DNA from: Magnetococcales bacterium WMHbinv6
GTDB lineage: Bacteria > Pseudomonadota > Magnetococcia > Magnetococcales > Magnetaquicoccaceae
Direction of reading: 5' to 3'
Assembly (NCBI GenBank): GCA_002753135.1
Contig: PDZV01000011.1
Coordinates: 1 to 64,000, forward strand
Length of the DNA: 64,000 nt
Position numbers and translations under genes: made by a program. Under the pieces are notes generated by a model. The model was not told the DNA's origin. It was given only the letters and a program-made list of their open reading frames with translations, and did no database searches. Within the stretch, counting starts at the first letter, position 1. Each line of letters opens with the position of its first letter. Below are positions 42,843-50,387 of this stretch, piece after piece.

Positions 42843-43661
42843 ATGATCGACTCTTCCCAGCACCCTTTGCTTGATGGCAATCCCCCTGACTGGGCCTCCG
42901 GTTGGGGTCAGGATGCCTATGGGGTTTTTGTCGAGTTCACCTGTCGCGGTGTGCGGCAACGCATGCGCTGGATTCCTCCAGGGCGTTTCAAGATGGGCTC
43001 GCCGAAGAAGGAGCCAGAAAGATTTAGAGATGAAGGTCCGCAACATGAAGTGACTTTTACCCAGGGTTTTTGGATGTTTGATACCGCTTGTACACAAGCC
43101 CTGTGGCAGGCGGTGATGGGGACAAATCCCAGCCGGTTTACCGCAGCAGATCGACCGGTGGAGCAGGTCAGTTTTGAGGATGTTCATGATTTTATCGATA
43201 CAATCAGTAAATTGATACCAGGACTACAACTGACCCTGCCCAGCGAGGCGCAGTGGGAGTATGCCTGCCGCGCCGGAACAACTGCCCCATTCAGCTTCGG
43301 CACCATGATTAGTCCAAAGCAGGTCAATTATGATGGCAATTTTCCCTATCCCGGTGGCCAAAAAGGGGAATATCGCCAGCAAACCGTGCCGGTCGCCTCC
43401 CTTCCGCCCAATTCCTGGGGTTTGTTCGAGATGCACGGCAATGTATGGGAGTGGTGTCTGGATCATGAGTACAACTACGGGGGGGCACCAGACGACGGCT
43501 CCGCTCGGTTTCGCGCCGATGCAAAGGCTGTTGCGAGGCGGGTTGTGCGCGGTGGCTCCTGGGACTCCCTTGCGTGTACCGTGCGCTCTGCCATGCGCCG
43601 CTGGTTCGAGCCTGCGCACCGTTTCGACGACCTGGGCTTTCGCTGTGTCCGAGTTCCGTGA
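42843..43661 (+). CDS. Stand-alone FGE/C-type-lectin-fold protein, probable variable protein
   Basis: A 272-residue protein that is one FGE module: RQRMRWIPPGRFKMGSP, ALWQAVMGTNPSRF, LPSEAQWEYACRAG, FEMHGNVWEWCLD, RVVRGGSW and GFRCVRVP. No domain precedes it, so it is short and cytosolic. The pair of active-site cysteines after GGS is missing; the only nearby cysteine is in a variable position. It follows the fused gene by 15 bases and is similar to both of its modules, including bases just after the stop codon, which shows duplication. Its last forty codons have features of a diversity-generating-retroelement variable region. It is probably the diversified binding subunit of the conflict-type system. 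Confidence 0.82.
   Translation: MIDSSQHPLLDGNPPDWASGWGQDAYGVFVEFTCRGVRQRMRWIPPGRFKMGSPKKEPERFRDEGPQHEVTFTQGFWMFDTACTQALWQAVMGTNPSRFTAADRPVEQVSFEDVHDFIDTISKLIPGLQLTLPSEAQWEYACRAGTTAPFSFGTMISPKQVNYDGNFPYPGGQKGEYRQQTVPVASLPPNSWGLFEMHGNVWEWCLDHEYNYGGAPDDGSARFRADAKAVARRVVRGGSWDSLACTVRSAMRRWFEPAHRFDDLGFRCVRVP
43551..43661 (+). other. Candidate DGR variable region (VR) in the last FGE module
   Basis: Aligned to the usual FGE/CLec end (GGSWNNNARNVRSANRNRNEP type), the protein differs exactly where asparagines stand in template repeats. Codons at these positions are GAC, TCC, CTT, TGT, ACC, CGC, TTC, CAC, TTC, GAC: all NNY, as if adenines of AAC/AAT had been replaced while the third base was kept. 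TGG after CGC fits a change from AGG. One position (ATG) does not fit AAY. The intervening codons are conserved. The two modules upstream differ at the same sites. No reverse transcriptase or template repeat is in the window, so this is a prediction. Confidence 0.5.
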
Positions 43662-43679
43662 GCCCAGCCAGCAGCGGGT

Positions 43680-43753
43680 CGCGTTGTCGCGCGCGCCCGG
43701 CGACGGGACGGCTGGCGGAGCGCCGGCACGCGCAGGGCGGGCACGACAACGCG
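43680..43753. other. GC-rich nested stem-loop downstream of the candidate VR
   Basis: Outer arms CGCGTTGTCG (43680-43689) and CGACAACGCG (43744-43753) are perfectly complementary. Inside lie further arms GCGCG (43689-43694 area) with CGCGC (43729-43733), and CCGGCG (43697-43702) with CGCCGG (43721-43726). The stretch from 43661 to 43770 is much richer in G+C than its neighbours. DGR targets carry a GC-rich initiation site and a hairpin or cruciform just past the variable region. A terminator is possible, but no T-run follows on either strand. Confidence 0.6.
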
Positions 43754-43775
43754 CAGGGTGGGTTGGTCGGCCTGG

Positions 43776-44462
43776 CTATGGTTTCAACTGCCAAAAAAAG
43801 TGATACAACGTTGCCAGTTGCTTAAAATCCGCCTGCAGGGTGGTGGCCAGTTGGGGTTGGAAGAGGGTGGGGGTTACGGGTTCCTGGCGGCTCAGGTGCA
43901 GGGTTTTGCGTTGGTGCCAGGTGGTCAGGCGGGGGTCGAGGTTGGCTGTGCGTGGTTTTTGGTACATCTCTCCCTGCACGGTGAAACGGCCCGGTTGTGG
44001 CGGGGCGATGAGCTGTAAAAAGCCTGTCGGGTCGGCCTCGATACGCCGCCGGAAACGGTCCATGGTCTCGCGGCTGGGGGCGTAAAAGCCCATGCCGTAA
44101 CGGGCGTGGTCGGTGCCGAGGCCGAAATAATAGGCGGGGGCATCCTGCCACTGCTTGTTGGGACGCTTGAAGGTCAGCCACAGGCGCGGGCGGTAGGGGG
44201 ATTTATCCTGCGAGAAACGAACATCACGATAAATGCGCGATACCGTCTTGCCAATGGCCGGGCGTACCTCAAACGCCGGGTCGATGGCCAGCATCGCCGC
44301 ACTCAAGACCTCCACCAGATCCAACATCGGCTCCAGCAGGTCGCGTTGATAGTGATCCCGGTTGGCCTCAAACCACGGTTTGTTGTTGTTCTGCTCCAGG
44401 TTGCAGAGAAAGGCGAACGTTTCTGGCCGAAAACCGGCAAAAGAGGGGGTGTTGTGGGCCAT
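43776..44462 (-). CDS. DUF2461 family protein
   Basis: A 228-residue protein of the DUF2461/TIGR02453 family. The signature parts are FLCNLEQNNNKPWFEANRDHY near the start, SRIYRDVRFSQDKSPYRPRL, and the later GMGFYAPSRETMDRFR. Length matches the family. The biochemical role of the family is unknown. It is the last gene of a nine-gene minus-strand run, 15 bases after the methyltransferase gene, and converges on the conflict-type locus with the GC-rich stem-loop between them. Confidence 0.85.
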   Translation of the reverse strand: MAHNTPSFAGFRPETFAFLCNLEQNNNKPWFEANRDHYQRDLLEPMLDLVEVLSAAMLAIDPAFEVRPAIGKTVSRIYRDVRFSQDKSPYRPRLWLTFKRPNKQWQDAPAYYFGLGTDHARYGMGFYAPSRETMDRFRRRIEADPTGFLQLIAPPQPGRFTVQGEMYQKPRTANLDPRLTTWHQRKTLHLSRQEPVTPTLFQPQLATTLQADFKQLATLYHFFWQLKP

Positions 44463-44477
44463 GGCAAACCTTTTTGT

Positions 44478-45101
44478 TTACGCCAGAGGAGGTTGGGCGC
44501 TTAGCCAATAATGACACCCCTGCAGCCGGGCACCGCTCCGCTGCAGCCGCCAGCCACGGGCCAGCAGCATGCCGGTGAGTGTTGCCGGCAGCAGACGTTC
44601 CGCCTCCGGCGGACCGGCCTGCCGCCCCGGCTCCCGCTCCGGACAGGGGGCAATCGGGCCCCAATCCAGTACGGTCAACAGGCCGTCACGGCGCAACAGA
44701 CGGCCAATCTCCTGCAAGGCATCGGCTACCGCCACCTCGTGCAGGGTGAAGGCAACAAAAACCGCGTCACAACAGCCATCCGGCAAGCCGGTCGCCGTCA
44801 AATCAGCCAGCTGCAGGCGCAGTCGGGGCTGCGCCGGGAAACGCTCGCGCAACAGGGCCAACATGCTCTCCTGCAACTCCACCCCAATCACCTGCCCGCC
44901 CTCACCCACCGCCTGCAACAAAGCAGCGGTAAAAAAACCGACCCCACAGCCCAAATCGGCCACCTGCATCCCCTCGCGAATCCCCATCTCCTGCAGCAGG
45001 GGCAGAGGATCATCGATCAGGCGTCGCCGTGGATCGAGCAGATTGGCCGCCTTGGCCGGATCAAAACGGTGGTGAGGCTGATGGTCGTGCGGATGGTTCA
45101 T
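44478..45101 (-). CDS. Class I SAM-dependent methyltransferase
   Basis: A 207-residue methyltransferase of the UbiE-like superfamily. A His-rich start MNHPHDHQPHH precedes FDPAKAANLLDPRRR, then motif I VADLGCGVGFFTAALL, VIGVELQ, and CDAVFVAFTLHEV. ATG 45101 has GGGGA nine bases upstream; the TTG at 45122 has none. Proteins starting with this pattern and a LDxxxR segment are often found beside metal or redox genes. The substrate is not known. It follows the pentahaem cytochrome gene by 84 bases and likely belongs to the same transcript. Confidence 0.8.
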   Translation of the reverse strand: MNHPHDHQPHHRFDPAKAANLLDPRRRLIDDPLPLLQEMGIREGMQVADLGCGVGFFTAALLQAVGEGGQVIGVELQESMLALLRERFPAQPRLRLQLADLTATGLPDGCCDAVFVAFTLHEVAVADALQEIGRLLRRDGLLTVLDWGPIAPCPEREPGRQAGPPEAERLLPATLTGMLLARGWRLQRSGARLQGCHYWLSAQPPLA

Positions 45102-45185
45102 GGCAAAAATTCCCCAGGGCAAAAAGGTGTCGTGGTCAAATCATCGGCAAGTGAGCCTGCCATGGCAAGGGTTCACCGCACACCC

Positions 45186-45959
45186 CTAACGCAACAACGA
45201 TTTCAGGCGCAACAAATCGCCATCCAGGGCCGGATGACCATGCCACCATTGATCGTCCGGCGATTGATGGCCCACCCCCAAGCGCACGTTGGCCAAATGT
45301 TGATCGCGCATTTGTTGCCAGAGGGCACGGGCCTGCGGCATGGCAGCGGGTTCACTGGTTGCGATGCGCGCGACCACCTCCGCCCCTTCGCGCAGCTTCA
45401 TTCGTCCGATTTCCACCATCCGGTCGCCGCTCTGAAACCAGGTGGTGACCAAACGGGGCGAATGGCAGTCGCGGCAGGGCTCCTCGCGCCGTTCGGCCTG
45501 ATTCGCCGTCGGTTCGGCGCACCCCTCCCTGGGCAGCAGCGGCAGAATTTCCCGGCCTGTCTGGTGGTTGCCTCGGTGCATATGGCAATAGGCACAGCCG
45601 GGGGCACGATAGTTGCCATCGGCAAGCGGTTGATCGTAACGGTTTTCCGGCTCGGCCAGCGTGGCAATTACCCCATGTTTGGAAAGAAGATAGCTGCTGG
45701 CCTGGCGCTGGTGGCAGGTGGTGCAGGTGGCGTCGCGTCGGGCACGGGCGGCCATCTGCCCGTTGTGGCTGTTGCCGTGACAGCTGCGACAATCCAGATC
45801 CGGCAGATTGTGCGCGCTCTGTTGCCAGGCCTGCCAGAGCGTGTGATCCCGCTCGCGGTGGCAGTCGCCACAGTCGGTGGTGGCGGGCTCCGTAGCCCAG
45901 GCGCTGCTGCTCGACAGGAGCGCCAGCCACAGGAGCATCACCCAACGCCAACCATTCAT
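45186..45959 (-). CDS. Periplasmic pentahaem c-type cytochrome
   Basis: A 257-residue protein with a signal peptide (MLLWLALLSSSSAWA). Five CxxCH haem sites are visible: CGDCH (30-34), CRSCH (57-61), CTTCH (79-83), CAYCH (122-126) and CRDCH (162-166). The segment NYRAPGCAYCHMHRGNHQ closely matches NYPAPSCAYCHMKDGKHQ in the octahaem protein encoded four genes upstream, so this looks like a shortened relative of the HAO family. It is probably an electron carrier or a reduced partner of that enzyme. Its start overlaps the J-domain gene stop as ATGA. Confidence 0.87.
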   Translation of the reverse strand: MNGWRWVMLLWLALLSSSSAWATEPATTDCGDCHRERDHTLWQAWQQSAHNLPDLDCRSCHGNSHNGQMAARARRDATCTTCHQRQASSYLLSKHGVIATLAEPENRYDQPLADGNYRAPGCAYCHMHRGNHQTGREILPLLPREGCAEPTANQAERREEPCRDCHSPRLVTTWFQSGDRMVEIGRMKLREGAEVVARIATSEPAAMPQARALWQQMRDQHLANVRLGVGHQSPDDQWWHGHPALDGDLLRLKSLLR

Positions 45960-46321
45960 CGGCCTCTCCTGACCTGTGGACGCGGCGTGTTGGCCAGCGG
46001 ATCCTGCTTGTCGCTACTCCAGACCGGATCCTGGCCAAAACGGTTGAACCACCACTCTTCCGGCGAAAGATATTTTTCCACCTCCTCAACCCGGAACGAA
46101 TAGCGGTAATGGGCGCAGTAGTCGCGCAGCAGTTTGGCCGCAGCCAGCAGCTCGCGGGTCATCTCCTCGCACCGTTCCAGCTCATCGCGGCAGGTGTCTG
46201 GATGCCATTTTTTCAACAACGTTTTGGCCTGGCTGTTGATCTGCTCCAGAGTTGCCTCCTCGGCAAGGCCGAGCAGTTCGCGGGCGGCGGTGATGCGGGC
46301 ATACAGACCGGGTTTGGCCAT
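45956..46321 (-). CDS. Small J-domain (DnaJ-like) protein
   Basis: A 121-residue protein whose first part is a J domain: ARELLGLAEEATLEQINSQAKTLLKKWHPDTC, with the HPD tripeptide that stimulates DnaK. The rest (AAAKLLRDYCAHYRYSF, then EEWWFNRFGQDPVW) is not recognised. J proteins of this size often assist assembly of a specific client. Being inside a cytochrome operon, it might help maturation of the haem proteins. It starts five bases after the TVP38-rhodanese gene and overlaps the pentahaem gene. Confidence 0.72.
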   Translation of the reverse strand: MAKPGLYARITAARELLGLAEEATLEQINSQAKTLLKKWHPDTCRDELERCEEMTRELLAAAKLLRDYCAHYRYSFRVEEVEKYLSPEEWWFNRFGQDPVWSSDKQDPLANTPRPQVRRGR

Positions 46322-46326
46322 CGCTT

Positions 46327-47334
46327 TTATCTTTCTACCGGAAAGAGTTGTTGACGCCAGGCTTTCATGCCTCCACGCACCAGAATGGTCGGGCCGATAC
46401 CCAAGGCATCGAGACGGCGTACCGCCTCACCAGAACGGCGGTCGGTGTGGCAGATGATCGCCAAGGGTCGCGGCATGGCACACACCTCCTCCAGCCGCTG
46501 TTCCAGTTCCGGCAGGGGAATGTTGCAGGCACCGGGTACATGGCCGTTGTCGCCATAAAAATCGGCAGCATCGCGCACATCCAGCAGGGTCAAGGCCTCG
46601 CCGCTCTGCAATCGTTCGCGCAGGGCGGTGATGGAGAGTTCCTGCTGCTTTTGCCGGGCCTTTTGCAACCAGCGCGGCAACAACAGCACGATGGCCAACA
46701 AACCACCCGCCCACAAGGCGGCCCGCACGCTGTCGGCACTGCCTGCCGCAGCCTCCTTGCCGGCATAGCCCAGCCAGGCATAGGCCAAGCCGCCGGGGGC
46801 CATGCAGAGGAAGGAGGTGAGCAGATAATGATCAAAGCGGATACGGGTCAAGCCCAGAGCATAGTTGAGCAAATTGAAGGGAAACAACGGCACCAGACGC
46901 ACAAAGGCGACAAAACGCCAACCTTCCGTTTCCACCCCCTGCAGCAGACGGGCCAGCATCCCCTTGGCTTGCCGGGCCACCCAGGCAGCGGCCAGATAGC
47001 GGGCAAGCAAAAAGGCGATGCCTGCGCCAATGGTGGCCCCGCTCAGACAGAGCAGCCCCCCCAGCCATGGTCCAAACAACGCCCCCCCGGCCAGGGTCAG
47101 CAACGAACCGGGCAAAAACAACACCGTCGAGAGAATATACAACCCCATGAACAGCAGCATGCCCAACACACCCCACGCCTCCACCTCTGCCGCCCACCGT
47201 TGCGGATCAAACCACTCCCGGTAACGATAGGCCAACAGCACACCCGCGCCAAGCAACAGAATCAGCAACCAGCGGGTACGGTTTGAGGAGGAGATGGAGG
47301 TCAACGAGGCTTCGCTGCCAAGTGGTGTGGTCAT
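46327..47334 (-). CDS. TVP38/TMEM64-type membrane protein fused to rhodanese domain
   Basis: A 335-residue fusion. An N-terminal helix, then a VTT/SNARE-associated (TVP38, DedA-like) membrane domain (about 50-215) with FLPGSLLTLAGGALFGPWLG, FRFVRL-like VAFVRLVPLFPFNLLNYALG and further helices. The C-terminal rhodanese domain (about 235-333) has LLDVRDAADFYGDNGHVPGA and the active-site loop ICHTDRRS with the catalytic cysteine. Rhodaneses move sulphane sulphur. With a DsrE-like gene next door, a periplasmic/cytosolic sulphur-transfer task is likely, but unproven. GGAG lies seven bases before ATG 47334. Confidence 0.85.
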   Translation of the reverse strand: MTTPLGSEASLTSISSSNRTRWLLILLLGAGVLLAYRYREWFDPQRWAAEVEAWGVLGMLLFMGLYILSTVLFLPGSLLTLAGGALFGPWLGGLLCLSGATIGAGIAFLLARYLAAAWVARQAKGMLARLLQGVETEGWRFVAFVRLVPLFPFNLLNYALGLTRIRFDHYLLTSFLCMAPGGLAYAWLGYAGKEAAAGSADSVRAALWAGGLLAIVLLLPRWLQKARQKQQELSITALRERLQSGEALTLLDVRDAADFYGDNGHVPGACNIPLPELEQRLEEVCAMPRPLAIICHTDRRSGEAVRRLDALGIGPTILVRGGMKAWRQQLFPVER

Positions 47335-47349
47335 GGCTCTTCTCCCGAC

Positions 47350-47859
47350 TCAATAAATGGGTATGGCGGCATAGCCTTGGGCATGATAGCCGGTCAGGGA
47401 GACAAAGGTGTTGCCGACCACCTTGATGCCAGGCAAAACGGTGCCGTTATCCACCCCGAACAGCCCGGTGGCCAAACCGCAAACTTCCATCCGAACACCG
47501 GGTCTCTTTTGCAACTCGGCGATCAGCAGCGCAATTTCGTCCAGGAACGGATGTTGATCGATAGGAAAAGAGTCCTGGTTTTTGGAGACCAGTTTGACCG
47601 CTTTGCCACGAAAGGCCAACACCATCTCCGGCTTGACCTGCTGCCGTTGCAGATCGGCATGGGTCTGGGTAATCACCTTGAGGTAAAGGGGCAACATGTG
47701 TGGATTGGCCATATTGATGTCAAAGACCACTTTGCCGACCGTAACACCCTGTAAGGCGTCGGCATCATTCACGGTGCCCTGCGGCGATGAGGCCATGGCC
47801 GCAGCTGTCGCCAATAACAATGTCATGCCCACGATACTGATTGCAAACCACTGTTTCAT
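47350..47859 (-). CDS. Exported DsrE-like protein
   Basis: A 169-residue protein with a signal peptide (MTLLLATAAAMASS) and a DsrE/DsrF-like fold: KVVFDINMANPHMLPLYLKVI, PEMVLAFRGKAVKLV, and RMEVCGLATGLFGV with a single cysteine where DsrE proteins carry a sulphur-binding cysteine. Such proteins bind or pass sulphur. AAGGAG stands before ATG 47859. It lies between the octahaem cytochrome and the TVP38-rhodanese fusion, giving two sulphur-handling genes inside one respiratory operon. Confidence 0.78.
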   Translation of the reverse strand: MKQWFAISIVGMTLLLATAAAMASSPQGTVNDADALQGVTVGKVVFDINMANPHMLPLYLKVITQTHADLQRQQVKPEMVLAFRGKAVKLVSKNQDSFPIDQHPFLDEIALLIAELQKRPGVRMEVCGLATGLFGVDNGTVLPGIKVVGNTFVSLTGYHAQGYAAIPIY

Positions 47860-47886
47860 TGTCTCTCCTTTTACAAAATTGTTTGA

Positions 47887-49206
47887 TTATTGGTGATCCC
47901 GATTGTACTCCGTATACTCCCCCTGCTGCCACAGTGACGGGCGATCATGAACTTTTTTTGGGGTAAGGCGCAGTTGTTCGGCCTGGGCGGCGATGGCGGC
48001 GGCTTCCCTTTCCATCTGTTGATGCCGCTTTTGGCTCATCTCGCTGGCACCGTGTGCCATCCCTTTGTAGGCTGCCAGGTTGGTGAAATACCACAGCTCA
48101 AAATAGTCCCGTTCGATGGCGCTGACGTTGTAAAAGGCGGAGGCCTGCCCTTCATAAAAGCCGATCCGTTCCCGTGGCCACCATTTGCCCAGCCAATCCA
48201 TGGGGTAGGGGGGGCGTTCTTTGGCGGCAGGGGTAAACAGACCGTCGCCACGCAATCCTTTGAGCAGTCGTTCCACCGCATAGAGTTTTTGCCAGGCGCT
48301 CTGTCGTTCTGCATCCAAGTTGCGGAAAAAGTCGCGGGCCACCTCCTCTGGATGGCAATCGGCACAGGTGGCCAGCCATCGTTTGCGTTTGATTGCATTT
48401 TCGGCGCTGTGCGGGTTGACTTCGCGGATGCCAAATTTCCACACCGCCTTGTCGGCCACCTGGTGCTTGCCATCCTTCATATGGCAATAGGCACAGCTTG
48501 GCGCGGGATAATTGCCCTTGCGCAACGGTTGACGCCAATCCCAGCGCTGCCCCTCTTGCTGATAGAGGCGGCCATGTGCGCTGGCGGCATAGGCCTGGTC
48601 ATCGGGATGGGGTGGGCCGCTATGGCAGGTGATGCAGGCTTCCGGACGCCGGGCCTCGGCGGCGTCGAAACGATGTCGGGTGTGGCAAGAGTCACATTTG
48701 CTGGCTACCGAATGGCATTGCAGGCAGGCGGTCACCTCCGCTTTCGGTTTGTCGGCAAAATGTTTGCTGTCCACCGCCCGCTGCATGGCCAGCGCATGGC
48801 TGGGAAAGCCGTATTTTTTCTCCTCTTCCATCTCTGCCACCCGTTGCGGATGACAACCGCCGCAGATTTGCGGACCCGGCAGGGAGAGATTTTGATGATC
48901 GTCGCCGTGGCAGGCGGGGCACCCTACCGGTTGTGCTGCCTGCGCGTGCCGACTGGCCTGCCAATCCTTGACAATGCCGGGGGTGAGCGCTTTATGGCAC
49001 GCCAGGCAGTCATCAGCCGTATACACACCGCTCATGCGCTCCTTTTCCGGGCGGTGCATGGTTTCCGGATCCCAATATTCGTGCATGGCATCGGGTTGCC
49101 ACTGATCGGCAAACTCGCCGACCCCCTGTTGCGGCAGCGCCAGAGCGGCCCACAAAAGCGGAGAGCCGAGCAAACAGGTTACCAGGAGAGTGATGGCAAG
49201 CCGCAT
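47887..49206 (-). CDS. Octahaem c-type cytochrome of the hydroxylamine oxidoreductase (HAO) family
   Basis: A 439-residue exported protein (signal MRLAITLLVTCLLGSPLLWAA) with eight CxxCH sites at about 67, 96, 115, 161, 171, 191, 238 and 281, matching the HAO-type octahaem spacing. The C-terminal helical part has YFELWYFTNLAAYKGMAHG, where classical HAO has its cross-linking tyrosine region. Family members oxidise hydroxylamine or reduce nitrite/hydroxylamine; which direction works here depends on the tyrosine link and cannot be decided by eye. A NapH-like ferredoxin protein is encoded just upstream, overlapping by 28 bases, which favours a reductive, quinol-fed role. Confidence 0.85.
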   Translation of the reverse strand: MRLAITLLVTCLLGSPLLWAALALPQQGVGEFADQWQPDAMHEYWDPETMHRPEKERMSGVYTADDCLACHKALTPGIVKDWQASRHAQAAQPVGCPACHGDDHQNLSLPGPQICGGCHPQRVAEMEEEKKYGFPSHALAMQRAVDSKHFADKPKAEVTACLQCHSVASKCDSCHTRHRFDAAEARRPEACITCHSGPPHPDDQAYAASAHGRLYQQEGQRWDWRQPLRKGNYPAPSCAYCHMKDGKHQVADKAVWKFGIREVNPHSAENAIKRKRWLATCADCHPEEVARDFFRNLDAERQSAWQKLYAVERLLKGLRGDGLFTPAAKERPPYPMDWLGKWWPRERIGFYEGQASAFYNVSAIERDYFELWYFTNLAAYKGMAHGASEMSQKRHQQMEREAAAIAAQAEQLRLTPKKVHDRPSLWQQGEYTEYNRDHQ

Positions 49207-50345
49207 AGTGCCCCCAATCGTGCCGGAAGTTCGTGAATGGTACCCACCTGGCTGGAATAGTAGATGGCAGCGGCCAAAAGCAGCACCAGCAACGCCAGGC
49301 TGGCGAGCAGACCCCGCCGGTAGGCGGGGCGATGGCGATCCGCTTTATGCAACAGATGGTGCCGATCCTGGCGCAAGCCGGGACGCAGCAGGTTGCGCAG
49401 ATCGTGCAGGGCCAGGCTGTTGGTCGGGCAGGCGGTGATGCAGCGACCACACCCCATGCACTCGGTGCTGTCGACCCGTCCCTGGTTGGCCGCACCCATT
49501 TGCCAGACCGGAATATTCATGTCGCAGACTTTGACGCATTTGCCGCACTGGATACATTTATCTGCCTGATAATCGATGCGGAAGAGCCCCACCTTGTTGA
49601 GCAGTCCGAAGGTGGCCCCAAAGGGGCAAAGAAAGCGGCAGTAGCCCCGGTTGCCGATCCAGGGGGAGAGCAGAAAGGTGATAAAGTAGGGCACTCCCAC
49701 CACCAGGGCAAAAAAGCCCAGATAGCTGCTGGTCAAATTGTCGGCGGGACGGGTCATGGCCCACATGGCCCCCAGATAGAGAACAAACCAGATCCATTTC
49801 AAGTGGCGCCAGCGCCAGGCCCACGCACTGCGCGGTACATGGTCGGCGTGGCGGAACGGAAAACCCACCACCTCACGAATGGCGACACAGGGGCAGTTCC
49901 AGCCGCAGATGATCCGTCGGCCAAAGAGCAGCACGCCGAGCAGAACCAGAAAAAAGGTGAGGGTTCCCGGCGTGTGCAGCGAAGGAAAGGCAGGCAATCC
50001 GGCCAGATAGCCAATATAGGGTTCGATGAAGGGAAAGCCCCAGGGGATCAACCACCACAACACGGTGACGTTGGCCACCAGAATGATCAACCGTTTGCGG
50101 GTATGGGCATTTTTTTCGGCGCGGATGCGCCAGAGGCCAAAAAGGAGAATGATCACCTCTTCGGTGTAGCGATTCAGCCACAAGGGCGAGCCAAACTGAA
50201 AAAACCAGGCCTCATTAAGCCAGCCGAGAAAAGCCCAGGTGAAAGCCAGCAAGGAGAGTGCCTTGACCCACCAGGCGTAGCGTCCGGCTTGCGAACGTTG
50301 CTGGTTGGCGGGCATCAGGCGGATTGGTATCACTTTGGCTGTCAT
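49179..50345 (-). CDS. NapH-like membrane ferredoxin protein
   Basis: A 388-residue membrane protein with several helices and CGWNCPCVAIREV, the signature of NapH/NosR/RdxA-type quinol dehydrogenase subunits. Two 4Fe-4S motifs follow: CIQCGKCVKVCDMNIP and CMGCGRCITACPTNSLAL. A final membrane helix lies near the C-terminus. It probably passes electrons from the quinol pool to the periplasmic octahaem cytochrome. ATG 50345 (MTAKVIPIRL) has AGGA seven bases upstream, better than the TTG at 50363. It follows the hydroxylase gene by 42 bases. Confidence 0.85.
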   Translation of the reverse strand: MTAKVIPIRLMPANQQRSQAGRYAWWVKALSLLAFTWAFLGWLNEAWFFQFGSPLWLNRYTEEVIILLFGLWRIRAEKNAHTRKRLIILVANVTVLWWLIPWGFPFIEPYIGYLAGLPAFPSLHTPGTLTFFLVLLGVLLFGRRIICGWNCPCVAIREVVGFPFRHADHVPRSAWAWRWRHLKWIWFVLYLGAMWAMTRPADNLTSSYLGFFALVVGVPYFITFLLSPWIGNRGYCRFLCPFGATFGLLNKVGLFRIDYQADKCIQCGKCVKVCDMNIPVWQMGAANQGRVDSTECMGCGRCITACPTNSLALHDLRNLLRPGLRQDRHHLLHKADRHRPAYRRGLLASLALLVLLLAAAIYYSSQVGTIHELPARLGALCGLPSLSW

Positions 50346-50387
50346 CGCAGTTTCCTTGAACAACCCTGACAGGGGTAGCGGAGCAGC

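Noticed and set aside
36266-44462. A DGR reverse transcriptase near the FGE genes
   Set aside because: None of the frames in the window shows reverse transcriptase motifs such as a YxDD box with flanking domains; if it exists it must lie elsewhere.
44511-46103. A 530-codon plus-strand frame
   Set aside because: It runs antisense to the methyltransferase and pentahaem cytochrome genes, both of which have clear family motifs.
47947-49236. A 429-codon plus-strand frame
   Set aside because: It is antisense to the octahaem cytochrome, whose eight CxxCH motifs and signal peptide prove the minus strand.
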